In this document: piece after piece, positions 1 to 11,616 of the stretch
Layout of the letters: the number at the start of each line of letters is the position of its first letter
Position numbering within the stretch: position 1 is the stretch's first letter
Source: Rhizophagus irregularis
Lineage: Eukaryota > Glomeromycota > Glomeromycetes > Glomerales > Glomeraceae
Assembly: GCF_026210795.1 (NCBI RefSeq)
Contig: NC_089435.1
Location: forward strand, 2,480,001 to 2,544,000
DNA length: 64,000 nucleotides
Reading direction: 5' to 3'
Program-made: the position numbers and the translations under genes
Notes under the pieces: model-generated
Seen by the model: the letters and a program-made list of their open reading frames with translations, nothing else
Told to the model about the DNA's origin: nothing
Database searches by the model: none

Positions 1-2275
1 TTTTTTATTCCCTTTTTTTCTTTTTTTTATTTTTTTTTATTTCTCTTGTTCACTTGATAACCAACTCAAGCAAATAACATCCTACTTCGTTATTGATAAA
101 GTCTGCTAATTCTAAAGGAGGAATTGGCTATGACTTCTTTACCATTAAATAAAAATTTAGCACACTATTAATAATTTTTTCATTCTTATAATAGGTAAAT
201 GCAGAGATTTATAATCACTGGTAAAATGAAGAAATTTCCTAGAGGAATTCTTGAAAAAGAGTACATATCAAGTATTAAAAATGTGAAAAATTTTTACTTT
301 ATATTTGTTATCTGATTTCTTATTATTGAATTGTATTCAATTATTTATCAATTACAGCAATTTTGTATTGAAATACTGGATAACAGATGAAAATTCTTTG
401 AATGGAGCATTACTGATTTTCTAGATGAGTGTAAATGGCTTATTAAGAGACTTTAAAAGAGGTGTGTATTTTTTTATTTGCAAAGTGGGTAACTTCCTAA
501 GCTAAAATTAGAACGGATAACTCATTGGAGTCGGGGAGTTCACAAATTTTACTTAGGAGGGTACTGGATTTATTTGTTTGGGTTGGGTAAGGGTGAGCAA
601 AGTAGGTAATTCCTATGAAATTACCTGCTTTTTTATTTTATTTTATTTTATTTTTATTTTTATTTTTTTATTCCCTTTTTTTCTTTTTTTCTTTTATTTT
701 TTTTTATTTCTCTTGTTCACTTGATAACCAACTCAAGCAAATAACATCCTACTTTGTTATTGATAAAGTCTGCTAATTCTAAAGGAGGAATTGGCTATGT
801 CTTCTTTACCATTAAATAAAAATTTAGCACACTATTAATAATTTTTTCATTCTTATAATAGGTAAATGCAGAGATTTACAATCACTGGTAAAATGAAGAA
901 ATTTCCTAGAGGAATTCTTGAAAAAGAGTACATATCAAGTATTAAAAATGTGAAAATTTTTTACTTTATATTTGTTATCTGATTTCTTATTATTGAATTG
1001 TATTCAATTATTTATCAATTACAGCAATTTTGTATTGAAATACTGGACAACAGATGAAAATTCTTTGAATGGAGCATTACTGATTTTCTAGATGAGTGTA
1101 AATGGCTTATTAAGAGACTTTAAAAGAGGTGTGTATTTTTTTATTTGCAAAGTGGGTAACTTTCTAAGCTAAAATTAGAACGGATAACTCATTGAGTCGG
1201 GGAGTTCACAAATTTTACTTAGGAGGGTACTGGATTTATTTGTTTGGGTTGGGTAAGGGTGAGCAAAGTAGGTAATTCCTATGAAATTACCTGCTTTTTT
1301 ATTTTATTTTATTTTATTTTTATTTTTATTTTTTTATTCCCTTTTTTTCTTTTTTTCTTTTATTTTTTTTATTTCTATTGTTCACTTGATAACCAACTCA
1401 AGCAAATAACATCCTACTTTGTTATTGATAAAGTCTGCTAATTCTAAAGGAGGAATTGGCTATGTCTTCTTTACCATTAAATAAAAATTTAGCACACTAT
1501 TAATAATTTTTTCATTCTTATAATAGGTAAATGTAGAGATTTACAATCACTGGTAAAATGAGAAATTTCCTAAAGGAATTCTTGAAAAAGAGTGCATATC
1601 AAGTATTAAAAATGTGAAAAATTTTTACTTTATATTTGTTATCTGATTTCTTATTATTGAATTGTATTCAATTATTTATCAATTACAGCAATTTTGTATT
1701 GAAATACTGGACAACAGATGAAAATTCTTTGAATGGAGCATTACTGATTTTCTAGATGAGTGTAAATGGCTTATTAAGAGACTTTAAAAGAGGTGTGTAT
1801 TTTTTTATTTGCAAAGTGGGTAACTTTCTAAGCTAAAATTAGAACGGATAACTCATTGAGTCGGGGAGTTCACAAATTTTACTTAGGAGGGTACTGGATT
1901 TATTTGTTTGGGTTGGGTAAGGGTGAGCAAAGTAGGTAATTCCTATGAAATTACCTGCTTTTTTATTTTATTTTATTTTATTTTTATTTTTATTTTTTTA
2001 TTCCCTTTTTTTCTTTTTTTCTTTATTTTTTTTTATTTCTATTGTTCACTTGATAACCAACTCAAGCAAATAACATCCTACTTTGTTATTGATAAAGTCT
2101 GCTAATTCTAAAGGAGGAATTGGCTATGTCTTCTTTACCATTAAATAGAAATTTAGCACACTATTAATAATTTTTTCTTTCTCATAATAGGTAAATGCAG
2201 AGATTTACAATCACTGGTAGAATGAAGAAATTTCTTAAAGGAGTTTTTGAAAAAGAGTGTGTATTAAATCTTAAA
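1..2275. repeat. Tandem array of a ~665 bp unit
   Basis: About 3.4 direct copies of one unit; equivalent points lie at 578, 1244 and 1908, giving periods of 666 and 664 bp. The array starts before the window and its last copy breaks down near 2275. Copies differ by a few substitutions and by T-run length. Each unit holds a TTTTA/TTTTTA microsatellite, a conserved block with a 38-codon ATG frame (for example at 199 and 866), and stretches that read like broken exons. The third copy has a one-base change in that frame. No product is recognised; it is most likely local tandem duplication of a gene fragment or a satellite. Confidence 0.9.
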
Positions 2276-2881
2276 AATGTAAAATTTTTTTTTTTTTAAT
2301 GTATACTTTATATTTGTTATCTGACTTCTTATTATTGGATTGTATTTGTTCCTTCTTATGATTGCCAAGGTACACTACTCAAATACATTTGTTAGAAGAA
2401 GATGAACATAAGTTTGGTAAGGAATAAGGCAATAAAAAGAAATATTACATTTAAAATCTTTTTCAAAGTTCATAGCTGTATTTTTTTAGTATAACTGTTT
2501 AAAATATTAATAATATTTAAATATGATTTTTTATTGATTAAATACATTTATTTTATAAATTCAATTTTAGGAGAGTTTGGATTCAATTTTTCCTAGACTT
2601 TTTCTGCATTATAAAGATTAATTTTTTTTTTTGTAACAAATTTTTATTTAAAAATATATATAAATTTTCCATATAATGCAAATGTATTTGTAACTAATAA
2701 GTTTCAAAAAAATATAATAGCGTAATAAAATCACACATATTATTTTTGCGTCATCTGATGCACATCAGCTGTCAGATGACGCAATCACGCAAATCGCTTA
2801 AAAAATTATTTGTAAAACTCTATTTTGCCTTTATTATTTGAGAACATATGTAGTAATGGATAATTTTTAAAAAAATTACAG
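2276..2881. other. Intergenic, AT-rich, contains one perfect hairpin
   Basis: Apart from the inverted repeat at 2747-2783 I see no gene. A short protein-like stretch at about 2345-2425 ends at a possible donor (GTAAGG), but it does not join in frame to the next exon-like segment. Confidence 0.5.
2747..2783. repeat. Perfect 12 bp inverted repeat (hairpin)
   Basis: TGCGTCATCTGA at 2747-2758 is repeated as its exact reverse complement at 2772-2783 with a 13-base spacer. It is GC-richer than its surroundings. Confidence 0.85.
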
Positions 2882-3082
2882 GATTTATTATTATTTACAA
2901 GGAAAATAAAGCAAGCTGAGGATTTGGATCGACAAAAGTATTATTTTTCTGAGACGCAGGAGAAAGTTTTGCAAAAAGTTACCAAAAAGTCTGTATTAGT
3001 ATTTAATGAATATACAGAACATAAAGAAAAAATGGAAACTTTTTTTACCAAAAAAGAAATTCCAAAGAAATATATCACATAG
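2882..3082 (+). pseudogene. Orphan 3' exon of an unrecognised protein
   Basis: An open frame of 66 codons plus TAG follows a good acceptor (TTACAG, ending 2881). The peptide is lysine/glutamate-rich, probably helical, and ends with a basic tail (KKEIPKKYIT). It has no ATG and reads like the last exon of a spliced gene. The donor at about 2425 does not match its phase, so the rest of the gene is either far upstream, in the tandem array, or lost. No family recognised. Confidence 0.4.
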
Positions 3083-3356
3083 ATTATCGTAAATAGCTAA
3101 AATTTGCATTATAATGAAATTTCATGCAATTATATGCAAAGTTATGAAAGAAGAAATTGAAAATCAGAGATGATTTTCCGTTCTATAAAAAAAATCCTCA
3201 ATATATTCTTATATGGGAGTTAATGGAGCTTTTATGAAAAGAAAAATGAAACATAAAAGACTTAAAATAATATCCTTGCGTTAAATCTTTCTCCTTTCTT
3301 TAACATTAATAAAATATCAAAATATTTATAATTATATACGTATAAATACTGATAAA

Positions 3357-4800
3357 ATGACATATCATTTCGAAACTGAAGTAACCAAAGCGCTCGAAAA
3401 ACTGAAACAGATTATAATGTTATCATTTATGCTGGAAAAAAACATGATTCTAAGAAATTTCATGCTCATTCTAATATCTTACAATGTAGATCCAAATATT
3501 TCGATAATATAATTTCTGATAAAAATATTGAGAAAAAAGATGAATAATATGTAATTTATAAACCAAACATTTCTCCTCAAGTTTATGACGTTATTCTTAA
3601 GTAAGTTATTTTAAATAAAATACAATTTTTACAAATATATTTCATTTATTTACAATTTTTTTTTTTTAGATATCTTTATGCTGATTATATTGATATCACA
3701 GACAAAATTGGAACTGAACTTTTAAATATTATAATCGCTTCAGATGAATTAAATTTAGAAAATTTAACTAGGTTTACTAAAGATTATATCGTTGAACATT
3801 GCCAATTAACAAAATGATCCGGTTGGAGCTCTTCAAACTGTTTTTTATTGTGAATCTCTCATTAATTTACGAGATCTTTGTTTGAAAACAATTTGTATTG
3901 AACCAGAAAATTTAATAAATTCACTCAACTATCCGGTCAATTATTGGAAATCATTTTAAAACGTGAAGATTTAAATATAGAAGAAAATGAAAATTTGGGA
4001 AATATGATAGTTAAATGGGATTGGCACAAGAACATAATTTTAGTAGAGATGTATCTCAATGGAATCAAAATGATATTATGACCTTTAAAAGGATTATTTG
4101 CAGGGTTTATTCCTTTAATTAGATTTTATGATATATCTCCTAAGGTTTATATGATCAAAATTAAACCTTATGAAGAAATTTTATCAAAGGAATATAGAAA
4201 TGATCTTTTGAATTATTACATGATCCCTGAATACAAACCAAACCTTAATAATTTAGCATCAAGATATTTAAAAGATATTAATTCCGTGATAATTGATCAA
4301 AGACATGTTACAAATTGGATTGATAGAAATGAGGAAAGAAAATTTAGTCTCTATAAATTTAATCTTTTATATAGAGCTAGTAGAGATGGTAATACGGCCA
4401 CAGAATTTTATAAAAAAAATGTGATAATAGGGGGGCTACTATAATTGTATTAAAAATTAAAAATTCTGAAGGAATAATTGGAGGATATAATCCACTTGAA
4501 TTGAATTCAACAAATGGTTCTTCTAAACGCACGAAAGGTAGTTTTCTATTCTCATTTACAAATAAAAAGAACGTCCAAACGGCAAAAGTAAGTTATAGTA
4601 ATGGTAATAAATACTCTATAGTTTGTTATCCATATTTCGGTCCAATTTGGTTATAATAACTTATATTTACATAATGATGGTACTTAGACAAGTTATCCTG
4701 ATGATAATCCATGTTCTTATCCCAAACTTGATGGTACCCAATAGGAACCTTTGATGTGGATGATTTTGAAGTTTTTCAGGTTATAAAGAAAATTAAAAAA
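3357..4800 (+). pseudogene. BTB-TLDc domain protein, decayed copy
   Basis: The pieces match the order of the large Glomeromycotina BTB-TLDc family: N-terminal BTB fold (from the ATG at 3357, with the FHAHSNIL and CRSKYFDN motifs), a helical middle, then a TLDc domain (NFLLYRASRDG-like core near 4360, IIGGYNP near 4470, FLFSFTN near 4545). A normal intron is kept at 3601-3669 (GTAAGT...TTTAG). The frame is broken near 3405, by TAA at 3545-3547, near 3815, near 4020 and near 4438, and the C-terminus has further stops. In intact relatives BTB recruits cullin-3-type ligases and TLDc is linked to V-ATPase or oxidation resistance. This copy cannot make a full protein. Confidence 0.85.
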
Positions 4801-5403
4801 ATTAAATTTAAAATTAATATTTTGGACGAAAAAAAATATATTAAATTAGGATTTTTTTTTATCGCTACCGATTGATATTATGGTTTCCTGAATGCTCATT
4901 TTACTGAAATCAATTTTCCGATTAGCCATTTCCAGACCGGATCATTTCTTGAAGCTCCAATATCTTGAACTTTACTGGAATAAATGATATATATAAAAAT
5001 TTCCTTTTTTAGAATATATTTAGTTAAATCACAATGACAGAAAAATAAATAATATTTCCCATAATTTTTAGGCTTCTTTTTAACCCATTCCATTTTTTAC
5101 CAAAAGATTATTTGATTACAAAATTTAAAATAAAAATAACTGATAACATTAATTTTCAAACAAATATTTAAATATATGATAAATTGATAATAAAAATAAT
5201 GATACAATATGTAACTATATATACTGTACGTAAACTTTTTTTGCGTAAGTATCATAAAAGAAAAATTCATCTGAACGGTCACAGTACAATTTTAATATTC
5301 TACCGACATGAAATTAACCGACGCCATTTTGCTGACTTCCATTTTACCGACATGTAAAATCACCCGACTTGTCATTTCAACCAAAAATTTAGAATATATA
5401 GAA
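4801..5403. other. Intergenic, no gene seen
   Basis: AT-rich. A short phrase, CCGACATG/ACCGAC, recurs at about 5303-5370, but nothing codes. Small minus-strand frames here have no protein character. Confidence 0.5.
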
Positions 5404-6346
5404 AGTAAGTAACGGAAATTGGCTAAGTAAGTAACGTAAAGTCACATGATTTATTACGTTACTCCCCTTAATATAAGGCACGTAACGTAAAGTGAAATTT
5501 TTTTTATCTTACGTTACGTATCTTATATGGTTCACGTGACAACGTAAGTGATTTTTTGTGGCACATCACGATCAGCCTATTTGTTTGTTTACATTTTACA
5601 TAACTCCCTCGTTTTTTTCTTTTAATGTCAAAATGTCAAACAAAATCTTATAAAAAGATAGAAAGTCAAAGACAATTAAGTTTGAACAATTATTTAGGTA
5701 TAAAATTTGTTTATTAAACTGCCTGTCATATATTAACTGTTTTATTTTTTGGTTATTTTGTATACAAAAAATTTAGAGTATAGTTTTGATATCTTTGTTA
5801 AAGTTAATTGTCTTTTGGAGATAAGTAAAGCTGTTTAATAGGTATGGTACTATTGGATTACTCAAAGATCTATTTTTACTGGGTTTGGCTTTCATATTTG
5901 TGGAGTTGTAATTATTTTCATAATAATATTAGGACGCGTTACGCGTAACGCGTTTATTTACTGTATTTTAATTTATAAATAATAAAGACATTAATTAAAG
6001 CTTATCTGTTATGTTTTTATTTGTTTTATGTTTATTAATAAATTATTAAAATAAATAATTTTTATAATTTTAAAAGTATAAAATCAATTTTCTTTTATAT
6101 TTAAAGGCATAAGAAAATCAACTCTAATAGTATGAAAAATTCTTTTTTAAAATAAATTTTTTACCAAGATAAATATGCAAAAATTGATAATATAAATCAC
6201 GTGGTGCTAGATATGGTGAGACAGGTGAGTAACGTAAGGTAAAAAAATTTTATCTTACGTTCCGTGCCTTAATTAAGGGGAGTAACCTAAATCAACCTAA
6301 ATTAGTAACTTTACGTTACTCACTTAGCCAATTTCCGTTACTTACT
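5404..6346. mobile_element. Non-autonomous DNA element with ~100 bp terminal inverted repeats
   Basis: The left end (AGTAAGTAACGGAAATTGGC, from 5404) recurs inverted at the right end (to 6346). The match continues inward for about 100 bp through the blocks AACGTAAAGT, GTTACTCCCCTTAAT and AAGGCACG. The 943 bp interior has no coding frame. This is MITE-like architecture. A related end fragment occurs near 30215-30300. I could not find a convincing target duplication. Confidence 0.75.
5934..5953. promoter_or_regulatory. 20 bp perfect palindrome of three MluI/MCB cores
   Basis: ACGCGTTACGCGTAACGCGT is its own reverse complement and contains ACGCGT three times, inside the non-autonomous element. 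In ascomycete yeasts ACGCGT is the MluI cell-cycle box bound by the Mbp1/Swi6 factor. Whether it is bound here is inference. Confidence 0.5.
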
Positions 6347-9300
6347 TACTACCTACCGAAAAATTTATTAGCTGCGCCTCACTCCTTACTGCGCCTTAAT
6401 TTTCAAATTATTTCAAGTGCCGAAGTTCAACAAATTGATTAACAAAATGCAAGATTTTAAAAGCACAAATCTAATTATTCCTTTGTAATCTTTCTCTATT
6501 TTTTTTTTCAAATATTACGGTTAGAAATTTTAGAAACAAAAAAATTTATTTCATTGAAAATATTTCTTGCTTAATGCTGTAAGGCAAAATTTCATAATCG
6601 TTGACAAAATAGGGATTCGTTTAAAATGGGTGAATACGCATCTGATCTACTACGCAATAATTATTGCTGGTGCATAAAATTCTTGAAGCAATAATTCCTT
6701 AATCCTTGTTTACAGTTATTATTTTTTTTTTCTGATTCAATCTTGATATAATATAAACGTGACTATTACTACTATTTCAACATTTCTCTTTTAAACAAAT
6801 ACTTATTTCTTCTTATATTAATTAAGTTATTTTACTTTATTAATTTGGGTAAAATGAAATTTATTTCATGTTCAGTACAACTTTAGTACAAATTTTATTT
6901 GTTAATATTATCCTTGTTAAAATTACATACTTTAATTCATTTTTATTGATTTAAATTTTAACATTAATGTATTGAATAATTTGCAATAATAAAAAATATG
7001 CATTTCAGTAGAATAAATTTGCTAAATTATAAGTAATATTTTACATGTATTTATTTAACATAAATAAAATAAGCTATAAATACATTAAATATCTTACTTG
7101 TTGTAAGTTATGAAAAAAATATTATTTCCATTGGTTTCCGAAATGATTATTATTATTGTTGACTTTTTTCCTTTCCCTGAAGTCTCCTTTTCCTAGAGTC
7201 TTCTTTAATTCTATCTTTAAATGATAAAAGAAAATTTTGTTATTAATCCTAATCTCAAAATATGCCAGTTACCTCAACAATGATACGATTAATCAGTCGT
7301 AGAATCATTATTTAGCAAATAATATCACATTAAAAAGCCCAATTTTTGATTTTTAATTGCAAGTTTTGTTTAGTTAAAATTATAATTAACATTAGTTCCA
7401 TGTAAAAGGTTCCCACCTTAAAAATTTATTGATTTATTTATATATGTTCATTATCTTATATTTACTCGATTTATTAATTAAAAAAAAATTCTTAAAACTA
7501 AAAGTTTAGAGCGTAATAAATTTAGCAATTGTAATCATTCCGAATAAGAATGAAAAAAATGATAGTATTAACGCAGAATCTTCAATGAGATAAAATTAAT
7601 ACAATTGAATAAATACAGTAAATACAGTTTAGTTTTACTTCATTGCACAATAATTGCATGATTATGTGACTGAGATAACTGGAATGAAATTTGATGAAAA
7701 TCCAATATAAATCTCTTAAAATTCTTAGTAAGTAAATTGTAAAATCAAATATTCCCTAATATTAATTCAATTAAAAATCATTTTGTTATCTGTAACAGTA
7801 TATAAAAGAATTTCCATTTTTATGTTGGTATAATTAGGAGTTCATTTTTGTTTTGTAACTGAACGAGTCAGTGTCAAATAATTTGTGATATAAAATCATG
7901 TTTATAGTGGGAATATTAGGTCAATTAAAACCAAAAACTAGTTTAAGCTAATCTCACTCTAAATTTTGATCCCGATTAATAAAAAAAAAATTTATTCAAC
8001 TATTTATCAAAACTTAAATATCACATCATAAAATTTTAATTTTATAACTTAAAAAATTATTAATTAACTGTCAATATTTATTGATTGGAATAAATTATTA
8101 TTATTATTTTTTTTTTGTTAGTAACGCGCTTTTCTTTATTATAAATTTAAACTGTAGATAGTACAAAATAAATTCAAGAACAAGCAGCAATTGCTATCTA
8201 CTAACTCCATCAGTGTGCAATGATGGATGCGATGAAAACTCATCACTAAATGCCAAAGGAAAGCTAATCAATAAGACTATCTACTAATAACTAACTACTA
8301 ACGTCTACCTCTACTTTGTGTACCTATAAAATGTCTACCTCTACCTTTATCTTTTCTACGATAGGTTCTCCATTCTCCACTTCGTTTTCATCATTCCCTA
8401 CCTTAATCCTACCACCTTGTTTATATTAATATCTTATATTTAAACTTTTGGGCATGATCTATTGATTTATGTTACATCAATTTCTTTTTTTTCAAAATAC
8501 ATGGGCGAAAATGTAGCAAAATGAAAGAAAGTTAGGGTATTAGACAATTCGTATTAATAAAAGGAATTGAAAATAAAACATAATAATGGTAATAATTATA
8601 AAAAGATATATGACATAAGTAGTTAAGATTTAAAAGATCAAATTTTTATAAATGAAATCCTTGGATGGATTAAAAGAGAAAATACAATTTAATCGTCATT
8701 TATATGTAAAGTAATTGAAGATGATAGTTATTTAACATTTTCATTTTATTTTTTTTATTTACATTATTACTACAAAATGTATAATTAATAAAAAAATGCA
8801 AACAAATGATCCAAAATATGGATAATATAGACAATATTTCCATTTAAGCCGAATTTCCTATTCATAAAAATACGAACGGTAAGCATTTTCTTCTTTCGAA
8901 GTAAATCTATATTCCTTAAAGTCGCAACTGATAAAAAAAACATGAACTTTTATGATGCTAATTCATTATAACTTCTAGTAGTACTCTTAATGGAAAAACT
9001 GCACTACCAATAAAATCTAATCGAAGCTAATATTATGCTTATATTGGATTACGTAAAATTTATAATAATTAATATTTATCGCCTTGAATATAATGCAAGA
9101 TATCAATTATAAATTCTTCCTAATTCAATGGTTTCTATAAAAATATTACATAAAAAGTGTTATTTAAAGAATATCATTTACAGCGGTCTTCGTCCCTAAG
9201 CATAATATATTGTATATTATTGTCTTATAATGTGTAAATTGTAATTTTTGATTCGCAAGTGCGCAAAGTGATATAATGTTATTTATTTAAGAATGTAAAA

Positions 9301-9406
9301 AAAAAATGTACATAATAGAATTTAATATCTTAAATGTTATATATATATATATTCGGTGCGGCGCAAATACAAATAATAAAAGGATAAAGTATAATCAGTT
9401 TTTTGA
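6347..9406. other. 3 kb intergenic AT-rich DNA
   Basis: No supportable gene. At 8296-8385 (minus) a short frame reads as an Arg-Gly-rich peptide (KGRGR, SRGRR, then stop), which could be the tail exon of an RNA-binding protein, but two TGA codons lie just upstream. A short TA-repeat is at about 9340-9352, next to the 3' side of the MYND gene. Confidence 0.4.
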
Positions 9407-10531
9407 TCAAATATCTTCCAAAGGATACGGATTTTTAAAGAGCTCGGCTTTCAATACTTCATCAGGAAGAATGGATTTGACATAATCAAATATTTTTCCT
9501 GCTAAGCAGGCTTCATGTAAATCCCGTGGATCAAATCGAGGAGTTTTAATTAATTTCCTATAAATATGCTTAAGTTGACTTTTCTCATCCTCCGTACTAC
9601 AATTCATAAAGCCATAATCTACATCTACAGAAGGTTGAAGTTCTGCAGATTCACTTAACGCATATTGTTTGAGGTAATAGACACTCTTTGTTGATTGATT
9701 GTATCCACGAATCTCAATCTTGTTTTCTGATAGCCAATTGCAATTGTCACTACTACATTTTCTCTTTAACAAATCAACTATTGATCCAGATAAGTAAGCA
9801 TCATGGAATTCATCGATCTTACAGCCCTTCTGAATAATAAGTTCCTGATACAAATCAGCCAACCGTCTTTCTTTTGACTTTCTTAAGGAATCATTACTAG
9901 ATTTACAAGAGCAAAACCCAAGATCAATCCAATCGATATCTTCAATAATTGGAATACGACCACTGAGAATAGTTATATAGAACGCGTAAACATTACGCTT
10001 TGATTCTGGAATAGACTTAAGGGGAACTTTTACATCATCTAAGGAAAGATAGGGTATAAGCAATTCGAGATACTTTTCTGTTAAAGATTTATCAGATTTT
10101 TCGCCCTCGTATTTACGTAGGCCCTGCAACACATTTTCATTTTTTAAGAACCACTTGTAATAATCACTAGTGTAACCCGCATCATCATAAGCCTTTTTGA
10201 TGTTTTGTGCTAAAGTGTCACTTTTCCACCATGAATGGAGCTGAGAGGCACTGCAACCTATAATCTTTATAAGGCCAATATACAAGCCCATAAGTTTTGA
10301 TTCATCCCCAGAACGCACGCAGTTGCAAAAACCGTATTCATATCGCACCGCCTTTTTCGTGGGAATTAAATCGTCCAAAACATTTTTAATAAGAATGTCT
10401 GCAGACCTTGAAGGACAAACGAGCACATGATTGGAGTAGTCTTTCTTTTGACATGATGTACCACAGTAATACTTGGCTTGACATCTCGAACAACGTTGAT
10501 TTGTAGGTTTTTTACATACACTACATTCCAT
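9407..10531 (-). CDS. MYND zinc-finger protein with three internal repeats (374 aa)
   Basis: Intronless frame from an ATG at 10531. Residues 3-39 form a complete MYND finger: C3, C6, C14, C17, C23, C27, H35, C39 with the usual Y22-C23 pair. MYND fingers bind two zinc ions and usually dock proline-rich partners. The rest is not a SET domain. Instead a motif recurs three times: GFCNC near 67-71, GFCSC near 205-209 and GFMNC near 317-321. Each is followed about 15 residues on by a leucine-rich helix and then an L/F-H-x-A-type segment (98-99, 242-245, 338-341). I do not recognise this repeat family. There is no signal peptide or membrane segment, so it is probably nuclear or cytosolic. The gene stands alone, with more than 1 kb of non-coding DNA on both sides. 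Confidence 0.88.
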   Translation of the reverse strand: MECSVCKKPTNQRCSRCQAKYYCGTSCQKKDYSNHVLVCPSRSADILIKNVLDDLIPTKKAVRYEYGFCNCVRSGDESKLMGLYIGLIKIIGCSASQLHSWWKSDTLAQNIKKAYDDAGYTSDYYKWFLKNENVLQGLRKYEGEKSDKSLTEKYLELLIPYLSLDDVKVPLKSIPESKRNVYAFYITILSGRIPIIEDIDWIDLGFCSCKSSNDSLRKSKERRLADLYQELIIQKGCKIDEFHDAYLSGSIVDLLKRKCSSDNCNWLSENKIEIRGYNQSTKSVYYLKQYALSESAELQPSVDVDYGFMNCSTEDEKSQLKHIYRKLIKTPRFDPRDLHEACLAGKIFDYVKSILPDEVLKAELFKNPYPLEDI

Positions 10532-11616
10532 TTTACAGGATTCAAAACTTGAAAAAAAAGATTGGTAAAATGTTAATATATATGTCGATACAATTGATTT
10601 TCATCTGAAATTGATAATCTAATCCAACCTATCGTTTATCCAAAGCTTGGTAAACGTTATTTCAGACTTTTAGTAGCTCCGAAGTAGATGTAAAAAAAAT
10701 TATGGAAATATTTTTTTTTTTAGGGTCGATACTTTATGTGAAAATTAATCGTCGCACAAGATATCGTACGATACGATACGCAATTATTGCATCATATATT
10801 CCTTAATAAGGATAAATAACATGCTAATTTTCATTGACCGCAGTGAACTAAACCATATCTTTCCGTTAAATGATCCATAAATTCCCATATATCAAGATTT
10901 TTATCAACGTGTTAGTATAAAAAAATACCGGTTACTCGGCACAAATAACCATTAAAAACGAATTATCTTACAATGTTTACTTGAATGATTTCACGTGATT
11001 TTACGTTTCAACAATCTCCTTTTTTTGTTGATTCATCTTTTTTTAAATTGTTTTCAACATCACAATAAACCTCCCATTATTTAATTATTTTACTATGGTA
11101 TTTTGAAGTACTCCGAATTTTAATGAAGAAGAACTTTTCCTTTTACATATAAAAGTCATCAGTTAATGGGTTTCTCAGAAATTTTAGGTTGGTACAGTAC
11201 ATATGACCTCTGCTGTAGAAACGAATTAATTAAATATTTTTATTTTAAAATTTTATTTTTAGTCGATTTATTCTACTTTGATTAATGAAAAAACTAAATA
11301 TTTAACAGGAAATGGCTTTGTATTTAATAAAAAGGGTTTAAAATTTAATAAAATGATTTGGAATTTAACAAAAAATGTTAGCATTTAACAAAAGTGGCTT
11401 AGTGTTTAACAAAAAAAGAAATCTAATATTTAACAAAATGGCTTTAACATATACAGTATAAGATGCAATATCTTTAGTCCAATGATTAATTAATTACAGA
11501 TTTATTTAAGAATACCAGTAGGATGGATAATACTTGCAAATAATTAAATATATAAAGAAAAGGGTTTTGTTTTTTTATCGCACCTACAACATGTCACATG
11601 GGTCACGCCACCAAAT
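10532..11616. other. Intergenic; degenerate TTTAACAAAA repeats
   Basis: At 11300-11450 a loose repeat (TTTAACAAAA plus ATGGCTTA-like spacer) recurs about six times. Otherwise no gene is visible. The first few hundred bases are the 5' side of the MYND gene. Confidence 0.5.

Noticed and set aside
8296-8385. Minus-strand Arg-Gly-rich peptide that resembles the tail of an RNA-binding protein
   Set aside because: Two TGA codons lie directly upstream, there is no clear acceptor, and the DNA is a CTACCTCTA-type simple repeat that yields such peptides by chance.
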